DNA from: an uncultured Oscillibacter sp.
Lineage (GTDB): Bacteria; Bacillota; Clostridia; Oscillospirales; Oscillospiraceae
Length of the DNA: 20,353 nucleotides
Reading direction: 5' to 3'
NCBI GenBank assembly: GCA_910584995.1
Contig: CAJUDW010000035.1
Span: 1 to 20,353, forward strand
Shown: one piece after another, positions 14,944-20,353 of the stretch
Numbering within the stretch: position 1 is the stretch's first letter
Layout of the letters: each line of letters starts with the position of its first letter
The notes under the pieces: generated by a model
Seen by the model: only the letters and a program-made list of their open reading frames with translations
Database searches by the model: none
What the model was told of the DNA's origin: nothing
Position numbers and translations under genes: made by a program

Positions 14944-15309
14944 ATGAAAACCATCTGGAAGCATCTCTTTGTCCTGTCCCTGCTGATCGTCCTGGCGTCC
15001 ACCGCCGCCGTCCCGGCCCTGGCCGCCGGGGAGCCTGCTCAGGCTGCCGGCGCAGCCGTCACTGCGGAAGAGGCGGCGGCCGCCACCACCAGCGCCAAGG
15101 CATATGCCGCCGCCGTGGCTATCGGCCTGGCCGCAGGTGCAGGCGCCATCGGCATGGGCATCGCCATCGCCAAGGCGGCGGAAGGCATCGCCCGCCAGCC
15201 GGAGGCTGACGGCAAAATCCGCACAGCGCTGATGCTGGGCCTGGTCTTTGTGGAGACGGCTATCATCTACGCGCTGATTGTGGCGATCCTGATCATCTTT
15301 GTGTTGTAA
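14944..15309 (+). CDS. atpE: F-type ATP synthase subunit c with signal-peptide-like N-terminal extension
   Basis: The rotor-ring subunit, 121 residues against the usual 70-90. Residues 1-28 look like a cleavable signal peptide: K2 and K6, a hydrophobic core FVLSLLIVL, and VPALAAG with an A-x-A site. Residues 29-52 are Ala-rich. The hairpin follows: helix 1 (about 53-80) with the Gly-rich GLAAGAGAIGMG, the polar loop R84-Q85-P86, and helix 2 (about 93-121) with the ion-binding carboxylate E104 in FVETAI. M71 occupies the place of the Gln needed in Na+-binding rings and T105 the Ser place, which favours protons but does not prove it. It follows atpB by 15 bases. Confidence 0.93.
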   Translation: MKTIWKHLFVLSLLIVLASTAAVPALAAGEPAQAAGAAVTAEEAAAATTSAKAYAAAVAIGLAAGAGAIGMGIAIAKAAEGIARQPEADGKIRTALMLGLVFVETAIIYALIVAILIIFVL

Positions 15310-15326
15310 AAAAAGGGGCGGGTAAA

Positions 15327-15812
15327 ATGCCGTTAAATATCAATTTTCAACAGATTTTCCTGCATTTTCTGAACTTCACCCTGCTGTTTGCCGGGCTGTA
15401 CTTCCTGCTTTACAAGCCGGTGCGGGCTTTTATGTCCAAGCGGGACGCCTATTACGCGGATCTGGACCGGCAGGCCCAGGAGAAGCTGGCCCAGGCGGAG
15501 GAACTCCACCACCGGTATGAGGAGCAAATCGCCGGGGCCCGGGAGGAGATCCAGGCCAAGAGCGATCAGGCCCTCCAGGACGCCATGGAGACCGCCCAGC
15601 AGCAGCTTCTCCAGGCCCAGACGGACGCCTCCCACATCGTGGCTTCCGCCCGGGCGGAGGCCCAGGCGGAGCGGGAACGTATTCTCCGGGAGGCCCGGTC
15701 CGAGATCTCCGAGATGGTCACCTTGGCGGCAGGCAAGCTGCTCTCCGCGGATACCTCCGCGGCCTATGACCAGTTCCTGACCGAGGCGAGGAGGAACGGG
15801 GAAAATGGCTGA
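15327..15812 (+). CDS. atpF: F-type ATP synthase subunit b
   Basis: A peripheral-stalk subunit of 161 residues, normal length. One membrane helix at about 8-28 (FLNFTLLFAGLYFLLYKPV) is followed by a long charged coiled coil (about 35-140), rich in Glu, Gln, Ala and Arg. The C-terminal segment (SEISEMVTLAAGKLL) is the part that in known enzymes binds the delta subunit. There is only one b gene, so a homodimer is expected. The C-terminus carries no delta-like domain, so this is not the b-delta fusion known in mycobacteria. The ribosome binding site AAGGGGCGGG is weak. The last 8 bases overlap the start of the alpha gene. Confidence 0.93.
   Translation: MPLNINFQQIFLHFLNFTLLFAGLYFLLYKPVRAFMSKRDAYYADLDRQAQEKLAQAEELHHRYEEQIAGAREEIQAKSDQALQDAMETAQQQLLQAQTDASHIVASARAEAQAERERILREARSEISEMVTLAAGKLLSADTSAAYDQFLTEARRNGENG
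15789..15794 (+). promoter_or_regulatory. Ribosome binding site that sets the extended atpA start
   Basis: AGGAGG inside the end of atpF lies 10 bases before ATG 15805. No comparable site precedes the internal ATGs near 16006-16015 where an ordinary alpha subunit would begin, which supports translation of the fused protein. Confidence 0.75.
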
Positions 15813-17547
15813 GGAGAAAAAGAGAGCGGTTCTCTACGCGCCCAATCCTCCCAGCCAGGAGCAGGAGGAACAATTCCTCTGCTTCCTGCGGGAGAAATAT
15901 GGCCCCAATGTGACGCTGGACTGGGAACGCCGGAGCGCCGACGGGTTCCGCCTGGAAGTGGACATGGACGTCTACGACTGGACGGTTTCCGGCAAACTCC
16001 GCCAGATGCGGGAGATGCTGTCGGAACTGCCGGGAGGCCGCAGAGACGTCATCCCCCTGGTGAAGGAGGCGGTTCAGAACTGGACGCCCCGGATCCTGGC
16101 GGAGGAGATGGGGACGGTGCTGTCCGTGGGGGACGGCATCGCCACCGTAGGCAAGCTGGACGACGTGGCCTACGGGGAGATCCTGATGTTTGAGGACGGC
16201 GTCCGTGGCATGGTCCAGGATTTGCGGGAGCATGAGACCGGCTGCATCCTCTTTGACAGCGGCGACAGTGTGTGCCAGGGTAGCCTGGTCCGGCGCACCG
16301 GCAAGACGGCGGGTGTTCCTGTGGGGGAGGCCCTTATCGGCCGGGTGGTGGATGCCCTGGGCGCGCCCCTGGACGGCCAGGGCCGGATCGCCACCCACGA
16401 GTACCGGCCCATCGAGAACCCCGCCCCGGGGATTCTGGAGCGGGGCAGCGTCAACCGGCCCCTGGAGACCGGCATCCTGGCTATTGACTCCATGTTCCCC
16501 ATCGGCAGGGGCCAGCGGGAACTGATCATCGGCGACCGCCAGACCGGCAAAACCGCCATTGCCCTGGATACCATCCTGAACCAGCGGGGTAAGGATGTGA
16601 TCTGCATCTACGTTTCCATCGGCCAGAAGGCCAGCGCCGTGGCCCAGCTGGCCACCAACCTCCGCAAGCGGGGGGCCATGGGCTATACCATTATCGTCCA
16701 CGCCTCCGCCAGCGATCCGGCCCCCCTGCAATATGTGGCCCCCTACGCCGGGTGCGCCATGGGCGAGTATTTCATGGAGCAGGGCAAGGACGTGCTCATC
16801 GTCTATGACGATCTCAGCAAGCACGCCATCGCCTACCGCACGCTGAGCCTGCTGCTGAACCGCTCCCCCGGCCGGGAGGCCTATCCGGGCGACGTGTTCT
16901 ACCTCCACTCCCGCCTGTTGGAGCGTTCCGCCCAACTCAGCGAGGAGCGGGGCGGCGGCAGCATGACTGCCCTCCCCATTGTGGAGACCCAGGCGGGGGA
17001 CGTCTCCGCTTATATTCCCACCAACATCATCTCCATCACCGACGGGCAGATCTTCCTGGAGAGCAGCCTGTTCTTCGCAGGCCAGCGGCCTGCGGTGAAC
17101 GTGGGTATCTCCGTTTCCCGCGTAGGCGGCGACGCCCAGACCAAGGCCATGAAGTCTGCCGCCGGCGCCATCCGGCTGGATTTGGCCCAGTACCGGGAAA
17201 TGGAGGTGTTCACCCAATTCGCCGGGGATCTGGACGAAACCACCGCCCGGCAGCTGGTCTATGGCCAGGGCCTTATGCAGCTTCTGCGCCAGGGGCAGTA
17301 CCAGCCCCTGCGGCAGTATGAACAGGTCATTCTCTTGACGGCGGCCCTCCGGCACGCCCTGGAGGCGGTACCCCCCAAGGAGATGTCCGCCTTCGCAGAG
17401 GAACTTTTGGAACAGTTCCACTGGAAACGCCGGGATCTCTGCATGCGCATTGAATCCACCGGCCTCCTTACCGACAAGGACCGGGACGAGATTGTGTCCT
17501 TCGCCCGGGAAACGGCGGCCCAGGCTGCCCGGCGGCGGGGGTGGTGA
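15805..17547 (+). CDS. atpA: F-type ATP synthase subunit alpha with N-terminal delta-subunit C-domain fusion
   Basis: A 580-residue subunit of F1; ordinary alpha has about 502-513. Residues 6-75 resemble the C-terminal b-binding domain of delta (AtpH): AVLYAPNPPSQEQ matches its start, G33 and V36 fit the G-x-x-V turn, and DGFRLEVDMDVYDWTVSGKL matches the GGVRLRIGNxxYDGSVSGxL end of delta. From about 80 it is normal alpha: VKEAVQNW helix, EEMGTVLSVGDGIA, Walker A GDRQTGKT at 243-250 (K249 against K175 in E. coli, an offset of 74), and the Arg finger R439 in VSRVGG. No frameshift separates the parts. No atpH lies in the operon. It binds nucleotide at non-catalytic sites and forms the alpha3beta3 head. 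It overlaps atpF by 8 bases. Confidence 0.94.
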   Translation: MAEEKKRAVLYAPNPPSQEQEEQFLCFLREKYGPNVTLDWERRSADGFRLEVDMDVYDWTVSGKLRQMREMLSELPGGRRDVIPLVKEAVQNWTPRILAEEMGTVLSVGDGIATVGKLDDVAYGEILMFEDGVRGMVQDLREHETGCILFDSGDSVCQGSLVRRTGKTAGVPVGEALIGRVVDALGAPLDGQGRIATHEYRPIENPAPGILERGSVNRPLETGILAIDSMFPIGRGQRELIIGDRQTGKTAIALDTILNQRGKDVICIYVSIGQKASAVAQLATNLRKRGAMGYTIIVHASASDPAPLQYVAPYAGCAMGEYFMEQGKDVLIVYDDLSKHAIAYRTLSLLLNRSPGREAYPGDVFYLHSRLLERSAQLSEERGGGSMTALPIVETQAGDVSAYIPTNIISITDGQIFLESSLFFAGQRPAVNVGISVSRVGGDAQTKAMKSAAGAIRLDLAQYREMEVFTQFAGDLDETTARQLVYGQGLMQLLRQGQYQPLRQYEQVILLTAALRHALEAVPPKEMSAFAEELLEQFHWKRRDLCMRIESTGLLTDKDRDEIVSFARETAAQAARRRGW

Positions 17548-17550
17548 CGG

Positions 17551-18461
17551 ATGGCCAGCACCAAGGAGATCAAAAGCCATATCGCCAGCGTCCGGGACAC
17601 CCAGAAAATTACCAACGCCATGTACCTCATTGCCTCCACCAAAATGCGGAAGGTCAAGCGGGAATTGGATCAGACCCGGCCCTATTTTGACGCCATCCGC
17701 AGCGAGATCAAGCGGATTTTCCGTACAGTGGGGGAGATTGACAGCCAGTATTTCTACCCTGTTTCCGGCAGAAGCGAGGATCTGCCCGGGGCCTACGGGT
17801 ATCTGGTCATTACCGCCGACAAGGGCCTTGCCGGCTCCTATAACCAGAACGCCCTCCGGATGGCCCAGGAGAAGATGGTGAATCACAGCGGTGAAAACAA
17901 GCTGTTTGTGGTGGGGGAATACGGGCGGCAGTATTATACCGCCCGCCATATCCCCATTGAGAAGAGTTTCCTCTACACCGCCCAAAACCCCACCCTCCAG
18001 CGGGCCCGGGATATCTGCGATCTGCTGCTGGATCTCTACCAGCGGCAGGAACTGCGGAAGATTTACGTCATCTATACGGATCTGGAGGGAGGGATGGAGG
18101 CTTCTGCCAAGGCGGTGCGGCTTCTGCCCTTCCACCACGCCCAGTTTACGGACACGGCGGAGAGCCATCAGCCGGTGTTCCAGTTCCTGCCCAACGTGGA
18201 ACAGGTGCTGGACAACATCATCCCCAGCTATGTGACCGGGTTTATCTACAGCGCCCTGGTGGACAGCTTCTGCAGCGAGCAGAACGCCCGCATGGCGGCC
18301 ATGGACTCCGCCAACCAGAACGCCCAGGCGCTGCTGGACGATCTCTCCGCCCAGTTTCATCACGCCCGGCAGAGCGCCATTACCCAGGAGATTACGGAGA
18401 TCTCCTCCGGCGCCCTGGGCCAGCGGCGGTATCAACAGCAATTGGAAGGAGGCGGACAGCC

Positions 18462-18465
<4 letters not shown>
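17551..18465 (+). CDS. atpG: F-type ATP synthase subunit gamma
   Basis: The central rotor shaft, 304 residues, near normal length. The N-terminal helix ASTKEIKSHIASVRDTQKITNA and the C-terminal helix with SEQNARMAAMDSANQNA and ITQEITEISSGALG form the coiled coil that turns inside alpha3beta3. The middle (about 80-215) is the globular Rossmann-like domain, with VITADKGLAGSYN. The start is 3 bases after the atpA stop with only a G-rich weak ribosome binding site, suggesting coupling. The stop overlaps the GTG start of atpD by four bases. Confidence 0.96.
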
Positions 18466-19861
<1,396 letters not shown>

Positions 19862-19862
<1 letters not shown>

Positions 19863-20272
19863 TGGATACCTTTCATGTGACGATTCTGGCGGCGGATAAG
19901 CGGTTCTATGAGGGCCCCTGCGAGTCGCTGGTGGTGCCCACCAGCGACGGGCAGTCCGGCATTCTGGCCCACCACAAGAACGTAATTGCCGCCCTGACCC
20001 CGGGCACGCTGCAATACCGGGTGCCCGGCAGGGAGAACCAGATTGCCGCCGTATCCCGGGGGTTCATCAAGGTGGAGGACAACACGGTGTTAATTTTGGT
20101 GGACACCATCGAGCGCCCGGAGGAGATCGACGCTATCCGGGCCCAGCGGGAAATCGACGAGGCCCAGGAGATTATGCTGCAAAAGAAGAGCATCCAGAGT
20201 TACCACTCTGCCCAGGCCCGCATGGCCCGGGCCATTAACCGCCTGCGGGTCAAGGCCCATCAGGTGGACTGA
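19862..20272 (+). CDS. atpC: F-type ATP synthase subunit epsilon
   Basis: A 136-residue subunit that joins gamma to the c ring and can inhibit hydrolysis. Residues 1-85 form the beta-sandwich (FHVTILAADKRFYEG, SDGQSGILAHHKNVIAAL, AVSRGFIKV). Residues about 88-136 form the two-helix C-terminal domain. Full length. The ATG overlaps the beta stop by one base (TGATG), and GGGAGTG at about 19847-19853 is the likely ribosome binding site. Last gene seen of the operon. No clear terminator follows in the remaining 81 bases, and AAGGAA at the very end of the window could precede another gene. Confidence 0.96.
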
Positions 20273-20353
20273 GCGTCTATACCGGGCGTCCGGCGGATCC
20301 TGATATGCTCCCCGTCAAGAGGACAGAGAAAAAATATAAAGATTTTTAAGGAA

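Noticed and set aside
15805..16041. The alpha-subunit extension being an assembly error or a wrongly chosen start
   Set aside because: It has its own AGGAGG at 10 bases, an atpF overlap typical of operons, no stop or frameshift before the alpha core, and a coherent delta-domain pattern. No alternative ribosome binding site is seen near an ordinary alpha start.
20273..20353. A terminator after atpC
   Set aside because: Only a 4-bp CCGG/CCGG pairing is present with no T tract, so no terminator can be supported before the window ends.

Overview
The window reads as a GC-rich member of the Firmicutes, most likely class Clostridia and close to the gut Oscillospiraceae (Flavonifractor/Lawsonibacter/Oscillibacter-like). 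The reasons are AGGAGG-type ribosome binding sites before most genes, canonical sigma-A promoters, a dnaG-rpoD pair, an ECF sigma/membrane-protein pair of a kind common in that group, and an aldo/keto reductase family with two [4Fe-4S] motifs. The assignment is inference from style and gene content. I see no tRNA, rRNA, CRISPR array, insertion sequence or phage gene.

Layout. (1) 1-4704, plus strand: an ABC importer operon made of the 3' part of a solute-binding protein, a strong intercistronic hairpin, an ATPase with a C-terminal accessory domain, a permease in which two membrane domains are fused, and a HAD phosphatase overlapping the permease stop. (2) 4791-6497, minus strand: an ECF sigma factor with an overlapping single-pass membrane protein (probable anti-sigma or sensor). 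An ECF-type promoter lies just upstream of the sigma gene, which suggests autoregulation. (3) 6523-7256, minus strand: a lone Sfp-type phosphopantetheinyl transferase with its own promoter and terminator. (4) 7257-7750: a roughly 500-base stretch with no convincing gene but several inverted repeats, including a possible multi-branched RNA or DNA element. (5) 7751-12776, plus strand: dnaG, rpoD, a hexapeptide acetyltransferase and the Fe-S aldo/keto reductase. (6) 12958-13887, minus strand: a spore-photoproduct-lyase-family radical SAM protein. (7) 13971-20272, plus strand: a complete-looking F-type ATP synthase operon (a, c, b, alpha, gamma, beta, epsilon) behind a perfect consensus sigma-A promoter.

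The most unusual item is in the ATP synthase operon. There is no separate delta-subunit gene (atpH). Instead the alpha subunit carries about 74 extra N-terminal residues that look like the C-terminal, b-binding domain of delta. The delta N-terminal domain is absent from the operon. F1 has three alpha subunits, so this would place three delta-like domains on each enzyme where one delta is normal, with possible consequences for peripheral-stalk stoichiometry. The c subunit also carries a signal-peptide-like N-terminal extension.
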